A stretch of 22,758 bases of DNA from Pseudomonadota bacterium (GTDB lineage: Bacteria; Pseudomonadota; Gammaproteobacteria; Xanthomonadales; Xanthomonadaceae), in the NCBI GenBank assembly GCA_023399815.1, contig JAEWOJ010000073.1, forward strand, positions 1-22,758. Direction: 5' to 3'. Positions 7,941 to 17,425 of this stretch are shown here, one piece after another. Position 1 is the stretch's first letter; each line of letters opens with the position of its first letter. Made by a program: the position numbers and the translations under genes. The notes under the pieces were generated by a model that saw only the letters and a program-made list of their open reading frames with translations, searched no databases and was not told the DNA's origin.

Positions 7941-8095
7941 CAGGGCCCCGGGACGACAGGCGCGGCCTGACATGTCCCTGTCATCGCCGGCTGGCCTCAT
8001 TGCGCCGCACGCGCCGGCGCCACCTGCCCACGCGCGAAAACACGAACCCGCGAACGCGACCGGCCACGGCGCGTTCCCGTGCCCGGAGTCATGCA

Positions 8096-10564
8096 ATGAA
8101 GTTCCCGCTTGGAATCGCCCAGAAGCTGCGGTTGAGCCTGCTGGCGCTGGTCGTCGGCCTGGTCGTCATCGGCTCGGCCTACGCCTGGCTCAGCGCCGGC
8201 ATGCGTGCGGCCGACCAGCGCCTGCAACGCTACCAGCAGGAGGCGGCGCGGCTGGAGAACCTGGCCCGCGCGTTCGCCGAGACGCGGCGCGCGCAGGCCG
8301 AGTACGCCATGTCGTTCTCGACCGCCGCCGGGGACGCGTTCGGCAAGGCGCGCGCGCAGCTGCGCGGGGCGCTGACGCCGGAGCAGGGCGCCGGGTCCTG
8401 GCCGGCGGAACTGGCGACGGCGATGGCCGCCTACCTCGAATCGGCGCAGCTGCTGGACGAGCGCATCGGCGAACTCGGCCACGATGCCGACAGCGGCATG
8501 CAGGGCGGACTGCGCGAGGCGGTGCACACGGTCGAGAACCTGATCGGCGGCTACCGCGAGCCGGAACTGCAGGTGTCGATGCTGAGCATGCGCCGCCACG
8601 AGAAGGACTTCATCCTGCGCCGCGAGCAGAAGTACGCCGACGAACTGGGCGCGCAGGCGATGCCGTTCGAGCTGCTGCTGCAGCGCGCGCGCATGCCCGA
8701 GAGCGTCCGCGCCGAGGTGCGCGAGGCGATGCAGCGCTACCAGGACATGTTCCTGTCCTATGCGGCGGCGCGCTTCGGCGTGGACAGCGAGACCCAGGCG
8801 CTGGACGACTACGCCGCGCAGGTGGGCCCGGTGATCCAGCGGCTGCAGCAGGGCCAGCGCAGCGCGTTGCAGGAGCAGCGCGCCGGGCAGGCGTCCGCGC
8901 GCACCTGGATGAACGCCACCTTCGCCGCCACCGTGCTGGTCGTCGGCCTGTTGCTGGTGACCCTGCTGCTCCTGCTGCTGCGGGCCATCGACCGGCCGCT
9001 GGCCGATGCCGCCGCGTTCGCCCACGCCATCGCCGACGATCGCCTCGACGGTACCCTGGTGGTGCGCAACCGCGACGACGAGATCGGCCGCCTCGCCGCG
9101 GCGCTGATGCAGATGCAGGCCAGCCTGCGCGAGCGCATCGCCGCCGAGCGCGTCGCCGCACAGGCCAACCAGCGCGTGCGCCAGGCGCTGGATGTGGCCC
9201 GCGCCGCGGTGCTGGTGACCGACGCCGAGGGGCGCGTGGTCTACGCCAACGACGCGCTGCTGCAGACCTTCGCGCAGGCCGGCATCGAGACCCGGATCGA
9301 CACCGGCGCGGACGTGGCGGCGCTCGGCGCCGGCGTGGCCGCGGTGCTGGCCGAGGCGCGCGAAGGCGGGTGCACGGTCGATGCCGAGGTGGAGCTGGGC
9401 AACACCGGCTTCCTGCTGCGCGCCAGCCCGGTGCTGGAGCAGGAACGGCTGCTGGGGCTGGCGATGGAATGGCAGGACCGCCGCCTGGAACGGGTGATCG
9501 CCAACGAGGTCGCGGCGGTGGTGGCCGCGGCCGCCGCGGGCGACCTGGAAGGGCGCATCGAACTGGCCGACAAGCAGGGCTTCGTGCTGCAGCTGGCCGG
9601 GCGCATCAACGCGCTGCTGGACAGCGTGCAGACGCAGGTCGGCGACGCCACCCGCGTCATCGGCCACTTCGCCCGTGGCGACCTGAGCGCGCGCATGCGC
9701 AGCGACGGCCACGGCATCTATGCGCGGCTGCGGCAGGGGCTGGAAGTGGCGATGCGCCAGGTCGGCGCCATCGTCTCCAGCATCCAGCAGTCGGCCGGCA
9801 GCGTGCAGGCGGCGGTGGACGACATGGCCAGCGGCACCCGTGATCTGTCCGGCCAGGTGCGGCAGCAGGTGGACGACGTGCACGACGCGCTGGAGCGGGT
9901 GCGCTCGGTGGCCGGCGAGGCGCGCGAGAACGCCGGCAGCGCGCGAGAGAGCGCGGAGATCTCCCAGGCCGCGAGCACCGCCGCCGAACGCGGGCGCGAG
10001 GCCACGGTGGCGGCGGTCGCCGGCATGGAGCGGCTGCGCGCGTCCTCGCGGCACATCCGCGAGATCGTCGCCACGGTGGACAGCCTGTCGTTCCAGACCA
10101 ACCTGCTGGCGCTCAACGCGGCGGTGGAGGCGGCGCGCGCCGGCAGCCATGGCCGCGGCTTCGCCGTGGTCGCCGGCGAAGTCCGGCAGCTGGCGCAGCG
10201 CTCGGCCGAGGCCTCGCAGCAGATCCGCACGCTGGTGGATGCCTCGCTGCAGCAGGTCGAGGCCGGTGCGCGCCTGGTCGACAGCAGCGGCGAGGCGATG
10301 CAGGACATCGGCGGCCGCGTGCAGCAGGTGGTGACGGCGATGGAACGCATCGACGCGGCCTCGGCGCGCCAGGTCAGCGCGGTGGACGACGTCGAGCGGC
10401 TGCTGCGGCGCATCGGCGAGGGCACCCGCCAGAGCGGCAACGTCGCCCATGCGTCCTCGCAGGCGGCGCTGGCGATGCGCGAGCAGGCGCAGGAACTGGC
10501 TGCGGCGGCGGAGACCTTCGTGCTTGTCCCGGGCGAAGCGCCACGCGCATCGCGCGCGGCCTGA
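8096..10564 (+). CDS. methyl-accepting chemotaxis protein, HBM-type sensor
   Basis: This is an inner-membrane chemoreceptor of 822 residues, started at the ATG at 8096 with GGAG 9 bases upstream. TM1 spans about residues 10-32 and TM2 about 275-297. The periplasmic part between them is about 240 residues, mostly helical, and carries MRRHEKDFILRR near 164-175, the signature of the helical bimodular (HBM) sensor domain. HAMP sequence follows TM2, then a PAS-like segment (about 362-460, VLVTDAEGRVVYAN), further HAMP-like sequence (about 480-570), and the signalling hairpin whose tip reads SFQTNLLALNAAVEAARAG (about 664-682). It has no C-terminal NWETF-type pentapeptide for CheR/CheB docking. The characterised HBM receptor McpS of Pseudomonas putida binds TCA acids and acetate in separate pockets. 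The position between crbS and crbR suggests an organic-acid ligand, but this is inference. Confidence 0.88.
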   Translation: MKFPLGIAQKLRLSLLALVVGLVVIGSAYAWLSAGMRAADQRLQRYQQEAARLENLARAFAETRRAQAEYAMSFSTAAGDAFGKARAQLRGALTPEQGAGSWPAELATAMAAYLESAQLLDERIGELGHDADSGMQGGLREAVHTVENLIGGYREPELQVSMLSMRRHEKDFILRREQKYADELGAQAMPFELLLQRARMPESVRAEVREAMQRYQDMFLSYAAARFGVDSETQALDDYAAQVGPVIQRLQQGQRSALQEQRAGQASARTWMNATFAATVLVVGLLLVTLLLLLLRAIDRPLADAAAFAHAIADDRLDGTLVVRNRDDEIGRLAAALMQMQASLRERIAAERVAAQANQRVRQALDVARAAVLVTDAEGRVVYANDALLQTFAQAGIETRIDTGADVAALGAGVAAVLAEAREGGCTVDAEVELGNTGFLLRASPVLEQERLLGLAMEWQDRRLERVIANEVAAVVAAAAAGDLEGRIELADKQGFVLQLAGRINALLDSVQTQVGDATRVIGHFARGDLSARMRSDGHGIYARLRQGLEVAMRQVGAIVSSIQQSAGSVQAAVDDMASGTRDLSGQVRQQVDDVHDALERVRSVAGEARENAGSARESAEISQAASTAAERGREATVAAVAGMERLRASSRHIREIVATVDSLSFQTNLLALNAAVEAARAGSHGRGFAVVAGEVRQLAQRSAEASQQIRTLVDASLQQVEAGARLVDSSGEAMQDIGGRVQQVVTAMERIDAASARQVSAVDDVERLLRRIGEGTRQSGNVAHASSQAALAMREQAQELAAAAETFVLVPGEAPRASRAA

Positions 10565-10579
10565 ACCCTGTTCTTTCCG

Positions 10580-10602
10580 CGGAGCGGCATCGCGCCGCTC
10601 CG
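10580..10602. terminator. hairpin between convergent mcp and crbR
   Basis: CGGAGCGGC (10580-10588) and GCCGCTCCG (10594-10602) form a perfect 9-bp stem with a 5-base loop, centred in the 57-base gap between two convergent genes. It could serve both transcripts, though there is no clear T run on either side. Confidence 0.55.
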
Positions 10603-10621
10603 GCAGCGGCCCAGGCCCGGC

Positions 10622-11287
10622 TCAATCCTCTTCCGGCGGCAGCACGATGCTGTCGTCGTCGATGGCGAGCTTGCCGGCCATCAGCACCGCCTGGGTGCGG
10701 TTGGTGACGCCGAGCTTGCGCAGGATCGCGGTGACGTGCGCCTTGATGGTGGCCTCGGACACGCCCAGGTCGTAGGCGATCTGCTTGTTGAGGCGGCCGG
10801 CGCCGAGCATCTGCAGCACGCGGAACTGCTGCGGGGTCAGCTCGCGCAGGCGCTGGCCGACCTCGCGTTCCTCGTGGTCGGTGGGCGGCACGTTGTGCGC
10901 CTCGGCCGGCGCCCAGCGTTCGCCGTCGAGGATGGTGCCCAGCGCGTGGCCGATGGTGTCCGAGTCGGCCGACTTGGGGATGAAGCCGAATGCGCCATGG
11001 TCGAGCGCGCGCCGCATCACCGTGGCCTCCTCGCGCGCGGACACCACCACGATGGGCAGCTGCGGGTGCAGCGAGCGCAGGTGCACCAGCGCGTTGAAGC
11101 CCTGCGCGCCGGGCATGTTCAGGTCCATCAGCACCAGGTCGGCGTCGGGATGCTGCTCGGCCAGCGCGTACAGCGCCTCGGCGCTGTCGGCCTCCAGCAG
11201 CTGCACGCCGGGAATCACCCGCTGCACCGCGCCGCGCAGCGCTTCGCGGAACAGCGGGTGGTCGTCGGCAATCAGGAGGGTAGGCAT
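10622..11287 (-). CDS. crbR: CrbR/ErdR-type LuxR-family response regulator
   Basis: This is a NarL/LuxR-type two-component regulator of 221 residues. The receiver domain (about 1-120) has the acidic pair D8-D9, phospho-acceptor Asp55 in LVLMDLNMPG, switch Ser83 and Lys105. The C-terminal helix-turn-helix (about 149-205) reads LTPQQFRVLQMLGAG, then NKQIAYDLGVSEATIKAHV. CrbR (Vibrio) and ErdR (Pseudomonas) have this form, are phosphorylated by CrbS/MxtR, and activate acs. Here the gene follows acs on the same strand 198 bases downstream. The start at 11287 gives the normal MPTLLIADDHPLF beginning; longer in-frame starts would translate the palindromic repeat. The Shine-Dalgarno sequence is weak. 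The pairing with the kinase at 3433 is inferred from architecture and context. Confidence 0.85.
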   Translation of the reverse strand: MPTLLIADDHPLFREALRGAVQRVIPGVQLLEADSAEALYALAEQHPDADLVLMDLNMPGAQGFNALVHLRSLHPQLPIVVVSAREEATVMRRALDHGAFGFIPKSADSDTIGHALGTILDGERWAPAEAHNVPPTDHEEREVGQRLRELTPQQFRVLQMLGAGRLNKQIAYDLGVSEATIKAHVTAILRKLGVTNRTQAVLMAGKLAIDDDSIVLPPEED

Positions 11288-11317
11288 GGGCAGGCGAACT
11301 GGAAATGGCGAAATATC

Positions 11318-11450
11318 AAAGCCCCTCTCCCTCCGGGAGGGGGGTTGGGGAGAGGGGTTGGGGCGAAGCCGCGCGATGTTCACTACACGAGGCTTCGCCC
11401 GTACCCTCATCCGCCCCTTCGGGGCACCTTCTCCCGGGGGGAGAAGGGAA
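11318..11450. repeat. composite palindromic repeat between acs and crbR
   Basis: The gap holds three stacked inverted repeats. The first is CCCTCTCCC-type sequence near 11320 facing GGGGAGAGGG near 11346. The second is GGGCGAAGCC (11361-11370) with GGCTTCGCCC (11391-11400). The third pair is GCCCC-TTC-GGGGC (11413-11425) followed by CCTTCTCCC (11427-11435) with GGGAGAAGG (11439-11447). The CCCTCATCCGCCCC string is a dispersed repeat type common in proteobacterial intergenic regions. It lies within the presumed acs-crbR transcript and may weaken read-through or protect the acs mRNA 3' end. Confidence 0.7.
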
Positions 11451-11485
11451 AGCAGCGCCGCTTGCGCGGCCTCATCTTGGCGGCT

Positions 11486-13429
<1,944 letters not shown>

Positions 13430-13543
13430 GGCAACACCCTCACCTTTGCACTTGTAACCAATGGGGGCGGCCGCATCCTGCGACGCACCCGGGACGTCCC
13501 AAGTGTGCCGTATCGCCCCTGTCGCGCGCTGCCCCGGGGCTTA

Positions 13544-13590
13544 GACGATGGTCGAATACCCCGCCGCCTTCGACTAATGGCGAATAGCCG
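13544..13590. promoter_or_regulatory. candidate operator between acs and the porin gene
   Basis: GTCGAA (13551-13556) and TTCGAC (13569-13574) form an inverted repeat with a 12-base spacer. In addition ATGGTCGAATACC (from 13548) and ATGGCGAATAGCC (from 13577) form an imperfect direct repeat about 29 bases apart. They lie in the 243-base divergent region and are plausible CrbR or other activator sites for acs and the transport genes. No published motif was matched. Confidence 0.4.
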
Positions 13591-13672
13591 CCCGCGGCGC
13601 AGGCCGCGCACCCTGCCGCTGACCGTGCATACCGACGCGGCCATCAACGCCAGCCGGAGAGGGGCAGACCTG

Positions 13673-15100
13673 ATGAACAGACACGTGTTGAAACGAGCGG
13701 GCCACCCGCTCCCCGGACGGGGAACGATGGTGCGCCGGCCTCTTGCCGCCGCGCTGTTCGTGGCGCTGCTGGCGCCGGGCATGGCCTTGGCCGATACCGC
13801 GAAGGAAAAGGCGCTGGAGGCCCGCGTCGCCGAGCTGGAGCGGCAGGTGCAGCTGCTGCTGTCCACCCAGCAGCAACAGCAGGGCGCCATCGCGCAGACG
13901 CAGAGCGACGTGCAGCAGGCGCGCGCCGAGCAGGCGGCGGCCGTGGCCGCCACGCCGAAGGTGCCGGCCGGCAAGCAGCCGATCCAGGCGACCAGCATCA
14001 CCCCGGGCGCGACGCCGGGCACCACCTTCAAGTTCGGCGGCTTCATCAAGGCCGATTTCCTCGCCACCCGCACCGGCGACGGCCAGCTGGCCGACGACGC
14101 CACCGGCCGCGCGCTGTACCTGCCCGGGCAGACCCCGGTGCACGGCGCCGGCGGTTCGGGCAAGGCCTCGGACGTGGACTACAACGCCCACGCCAAGTTC
14201 TCGCGCTTCAACCTGGGCGTGGACCACGTGGCCGAGAACGGCGACAAGGCCGGCGCGATGGTGGAGATGGATTTCTTCGGCAACGCGCTCGGCAACCAGA
14301 CCGCGACCAACACCTATGGCGTCACCCTGCGCCACGCCTACATGTACTGGAACAACTGGCTGGCCGGCCAGACCTGGTCCAACTTCATGGACGTGGCCTC
14401 CATTCCCGAGGCGGTGGACTTCGTCGGCCCCACCGACGGCGTGATCTTCGTGCGCCAGGCGCAGGTGCGCTACACCCAGGGCGGCTTCAGCGCCTCGCTG
14501 GAAAACCCGGAAACCACCCTGGTCGGCGCCGGCAACTCCGACCGCGGCTCGCTGCCCGACCTGACCGTGCGCTACGGCTGGAAGGGCGACTGGGGCACGT
14601 TCGGCGTGGCCGGCCTGCTGCGCCAGCTGAAGGTGGACAACCAGGCCACCGGCGCGCACGCCACCTCCACCGGCGGCGGCCTGACCCTGGGCGGCAAGTG
14701 GGTGCTCGGCGGCAGCGATTCGCTGCACTACCAGCTCACCGGCGGCGAGGGCATCGCCCGCTACATCGGCCTGGGCATCACCGGCGACAGCGCCTGGGAC
14801 GCGGTGCGCGACGAGCTCGACCCGACCGGCGTGATCGCCGGCTACGTCGGCTGGCGCCATGCCTTCACCCCGAAGCTGCGCACCAACCTGATCTACGCGC
14901 GCAGCGACTACGACAACGACGCCTCGATCACCGGCCCGCTGGTGACCAAGAGCGTGCAGTCGATCCGCGGCAACGTGTTCTACACGCCGATGCCCAAGGT
15001 CGATATCGGCGCCGAGCTGATGTACGGCGTGCGCGAGATCGAGGACGGCCGCAAGGGCGACATCAGCCGCGTGCAGTTCACCACCAAGTACAGCTTCTGA
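13673..15100 (+). CDS. DcaP-like trimeric outer-membrane porin
   Basis: This 475-residue outer-membrane protein has a signal peptide (hydrophobic core PLAAALFVALLAPG, cleavage after MALA, residue 40). An N-terminal heptad-type coiled coil (KEKALEARVAELERQ onward, about 44-90) is rich in Gln and Ala. A beta-barrel begins at KFGGFIKADFLA and the protein ends in TTKYSF, with the terminal Phe typical of BAM substrates. Coiled coil plus barrel fits the DcaP family, whose Acinetobacter member takes up dicarboxylic acids. The start at 13673 has GAGGGG 8 bases upstream; an alternative ATG at 13727 gives a shorter signal peptide but its GGGGAA lies only 2 bases away. Position ahead of yjcH-actP suggests organic-acid uptake through the outer membrane (inference). 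Confidence 0.8.
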   Translation: MNRHVLKRAGHPLPGRGTMVRRPLAAALFVALLAPGMALADTAKEKALEARVAELERQVQLLLSTQQQQQGAIAQTQSDVQQARAEQAAAVAATPKVPAGKQPIQATSITPGATPGTTFKFGGFIKADFLATRTGDGQLADDATGRALYLPGQTPVHGAGGSGKASDVDYNAHAKFSRFNLGVDHVAENGDKAGAMVEMDFFGNALGNQTATNTYGVTLRHAYMYWNNWLAGQTWSNFMDVASIPEAVDFVGPTDGVIFVRQAQVRYTQGGFSASLENPETTLVGAGNSDRGSLPDLTVRYGWKGDWGTFGVAGLLRQLKVDNQATGAHATSTGGGLTLGGKWVLGGSDSLHYQLTGGEGIARYIGLGITGDSAWDAVRDELDPTGVIAGYVGWRHAFTPKLRTNLIYARSDYDNDASITGPLVTKSVQSIRGNVFYTPMPKVDIGAELMYGVREIEDGRKGDISRVQFTTKYSF

Positions 15101-15110
15101 GTACCCGGCA

Positions 15111-15131
15111 CCGGCGCCGCCATGGCGCCGG
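15111..15131 (+). terminator. hairpin between porin and yjcH
   Basis: CCGGCGCC (15111-15118) and GGCGCCGG (15124-15131) form an 8-bp stem with a 5-base loop, 10 bases after the porin stop. Without a T tract it is more likely an mRNA-stabilising or attenuating hairpin within the porin-yjcH-actP set than a full terminator. Confidence 0.45.
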
Positions 15132-15251
15132 CGCCATCGCAGGAAACGCAGCACGCACCATCTCCCTACCCCCACGGGGAGCACTCATGCCATCGCGCCG
15201 GCGCGCACCGCACGCCAGCGCGGCCGTATTCCCGAAATCTGGAGAATCCCG

Positions 15252-15569
15252 ATGAATGCTTCCGTCGATCCCCGTGTTGAGCGGATCGCCTCCCATCCCG
15301 CCTACAAGCGCCTTCGACGGTCGCGCAACCGCCTGGGCTGGTTCCTGACCGTGCTGATGCTGCTGGGCTACTACGGCTACATCGGCCTGATCGCCTTCGA
15401 CAAGGCGTTCCTGGCCCGGCCCATCGCCGAGGGCAGGATCACCACCATCGGCATCCCGATCGCGCTCGGGCTGATGGTGTTCACCATCCTCATCACCGGC
15501 ATCTACGTGCGCCGCGCCAACAAGGAGTTCGACCAGTTGACCCACCAGATCGTGGAGGACGTGCAATGA
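15252..15569 (+). CDS. yjcH: DUF485 inner-membrane protein YjcH
   Basis: This 105-residue protein has two membrane helices (about 29-51 and 71-92) and a short charged C-terminus, typical of the DUF485/YjcH family. In E. coli yjcH lies between acs and actP and is co-transcribed with them; its exact role with the permease is unsettled. The ATG at 15252 has GGAG 7 bases before it. Its stop overlaps the actP start in an ATGA junction, indicating translational coupling. Confidence 0.92.
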   Translation: MNASVDPRVERIASHPAYKRLRRSRNRLGWFLTVLMLLGYYGYIGLIAFDKAFLARPIAEGRITTIGIPIALGLMVFTILITGIYVRRANKEFDQLTHQIVEDVQ

Positions 15570-17290
15570 CCCGCGCCTCCCTGCTGCGTCCGGCCGCGCT
15601 GCTGGCCCTGCTCGCCGTCAGCGGCGCCGCGCTGGCGGCCGGCGGCGACATCGGCCAGACCGTGCGCCAGCCCACCAACTGGACCGCGATCGTCATGTTC
15701 GCCGCGTTCGTGCTCGCCACCCTGGGCATCACCAAGTGGGCGGCCGCGCGCACCCGCTCGGCGTCGGACTTCTACACCGCCGGCGGCGGCATCACCGGCT
15801 TCCAGAACGGCCTGGCGATCGCCGGCGACTACATGTCGGCGGCCTCGTTCCTGGGCATCACCGCGGCGGTGATGGCCAACGGCTACGACGGCCTGATCTA
15901 CGCCATCGGCTTCCTGGTCGGCTGGCCGATCCTGACCTTCCTGATGGCCGAGCGCCTGCGCAACCTCGGCCGCTTCACCTTCGCCGACGTGGCCGGCTAC
16001 CGCTTCGCGCAGAAGCCGATCCGCCTGTTCGCCGCCTCCGGCACGCTGGTGGTGGTGCTGTTCTACCTGATCGCGCAGATGGTCGGCGCCGGCGCGCTGA
16101 TCAAGCTGCTGTTCGGCCTGGACTACTGGATCGCGGTGGTGCTGGTCGGCGTGCTGATGATGGTCTACGTGCTGTTCGGCGGCATGACCGCCACCACCTG
16201 GGTGCAGATCATCAAGGCCTGCCTGCTGCTGTTCGGCGTGACCTTCATGGCGCTGATGGTGATGTGGAAGTTCGGCTTCAGCTTCGAGAAGCTGTTCTCC
16301 ACCGCGGTGCAGGTCAAGGCGCAGATCGCGGCCAACGGCGGCAAGAGCGCCGAGGAGGCGGCGGCCGCGGGCCTGTCGATCATGGGGCCGGGCGGCTTCG
16401 TGAAGGACCCGATCTCGGCGATCTCCTTCGGCATGGCGCTGATGTTCGGCACCGCCGGCCTGCCGCACATCCTGATGCGCTTCTTCACCGTTCCCGACGC
16501 CAAGCAGGCGCGCAAGTCGGTGTTCTGGGCCACCACCTGGATCGGCTACTTCTACATCCTGATCTTCATCATCGGCTTCGGCGCCATCGCCCTGGTGCTG
16601 ACCAATCCCGAGTATGCGGACCCGGTCACCGGCACCATCCAGGGCGGCCCGAACATGGCCGCGGTGCTGGTCGGCAAGGCGGTCGGCGGCAACCTGTTCA
16701 TGGGCTTCATCTCGGCGGTCGCCTTCGCCACCATCCTGGCGGTGGTCGCCGGCCTGACCCTGTCCGGCGCTTCGGCGGTGTCGCACGACCTGTACGCGAC
16801 GATGATCATGAAGGGCAAGCCGCCGGCAGGCTCGGAGCTGCGCGTCTCGCGCATCACCACCGTGGCGCTGGGCATCGTCGCGGTGCTGCTGGGCATCGCC
16901 TTCGAGAAGCAGAACGTGGCCTTCATGGTGTCGCTGGCCTTCGCCATCGCCGCCTCGGCCAACTTCCCGGTGCTGATCCTGTCGCTGCTGTGGAAGGACT
17001 GCACCACCCGCGGCGCGGTGATCGGCGGCTTCCTCGGCCTGGCCTCGTCGCTGCTGCTGACCCTGCTGTCGCCGTCGGTCTGGGTGGACACGCTGGGCAA
17101 CCCGGCCGGCAGCGCGCCGTTCCCGTACACCAGCCCGGCGCTGTTCTCGATGACCATCGCCTTCGTCAGCATCTGGCTGTTCTCGGTGCTGGACAACAGC
17201 GCGCGCGCCAAGGCCGAGCGTGCGGCCTACCCGGCGCAGCAGGTGCGCGCCGAAACCGGCATCGGCGCGAGCAAGGCCGCCGAGCACTGA
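15566..17290 (+). CDS. actP: cation/acetate symporter ActP
   Basis: ActP is a sodium/solute-symporter family permease that brings in acetate and glycolate in E. coli. This 574-residue protein opens with a cleavable-looking hydrophobic leader (LLALLAVSGAALA), as in ActP homologues, followed by about 13 membrane helices. Family-like stretches include SDFYTAGGGITGFQNGLAI, DYMSAASFLGI and FGTAGLPHILMRFFTVPD. It is slightly longer than the E. coli protein. GGAGG lies 7 bases upstream of the ATG, inside the end of yjcH. A strong hairpin follows 20 bases after the stop. The N-terminal module of the CrbS kinase belongs to the same transporter superfamily. Confidence 0.95.
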   Translation: MTRASLLRPAALLALLAVSGAALAAGGDIGQTVRQPTNWTAIVMFAAFVLATLGITKWAAARTRSASDFYTAGGGITGFQNGLAIAGDYMSAASFLGITAAVMANGYDGLIYAIGFLVGWPILTFLMAERLRNLGRFTFADVAGYRFAQKPIRLFAASGTLVVVLFYLIAQMVGAGALIKLLFGLDYWIAVVLVGVLMMVYVLFGGMTATTWVQIIKACLLLFGVTFMALMVMWKFGFSFEKLFSTAVQVKAQIAANGGKSAEEAAAAGLSIMGPGGFVKDPISAISFGMALMFGTAGLPHILMRFFTVPDAKQARKSVFWATTWIGYFYILIFIIGFGAIALVLTNPEYADPVTGTIQGGPNMAAVLVGKAVGGNLFMGFISAVAFATILAVVAGLTLSGASAVSHDLYATMIMKGKPPAGSELRVSRITTVALGIVAVLLGIAFEKQNVAFMVSLAFAIAASANFPVLILSLLWKDCTTRGAVIGGFLGLASSLLLTLLSPSVWVDTLGNPAGSAPFPYTSPALFSMTIAFVSIWLFSVLDNSARAKAERAAYPAQQVRAETGIGASKAAEH

Positions 17291-17310
17291 GCATCGTTCG
17301 ATAGGGTAAA

Positions 17311-17350
17311 GACAAGGGCCGCCCGGCAACGGGCGGCCCTTGTCGTTTCC
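17311..17350 (+). terminator. strong terminator after actP
   Basis: GACAAGGGCCGCCCG (17311-17325) and its perfect complement (17330-17344) form a 15-bp stem with a GCAA tetraloop, followed by GTTTCC. The long stem and stable loop make it the clearest intrinsic terminator of the window, although the T run is short. Confidence 0.85.
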
Positions 17351-17425
17351 GCGCGCCGCGCGCCGGCCATGCCGTTACCATGCCGGCTGCATCTTCGCCT
17401 CCGTTCCGCCGCAAGAGGATCTTCC

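Noticed and set aside
7968..7983. TGACA-N6-TGTCA inverted repeat upstream of the chemoreceptor gene
   Set aside because: It is short and isolated, matches no operator I know, and may be chance.
7997..10450. Antisense open frame of 817 codons opposite the chemoreceptor
   Set aside because: Same shadow effect; the composition is dominated by His, Arg, Gln, Ala and Leu with no recognisable domain.
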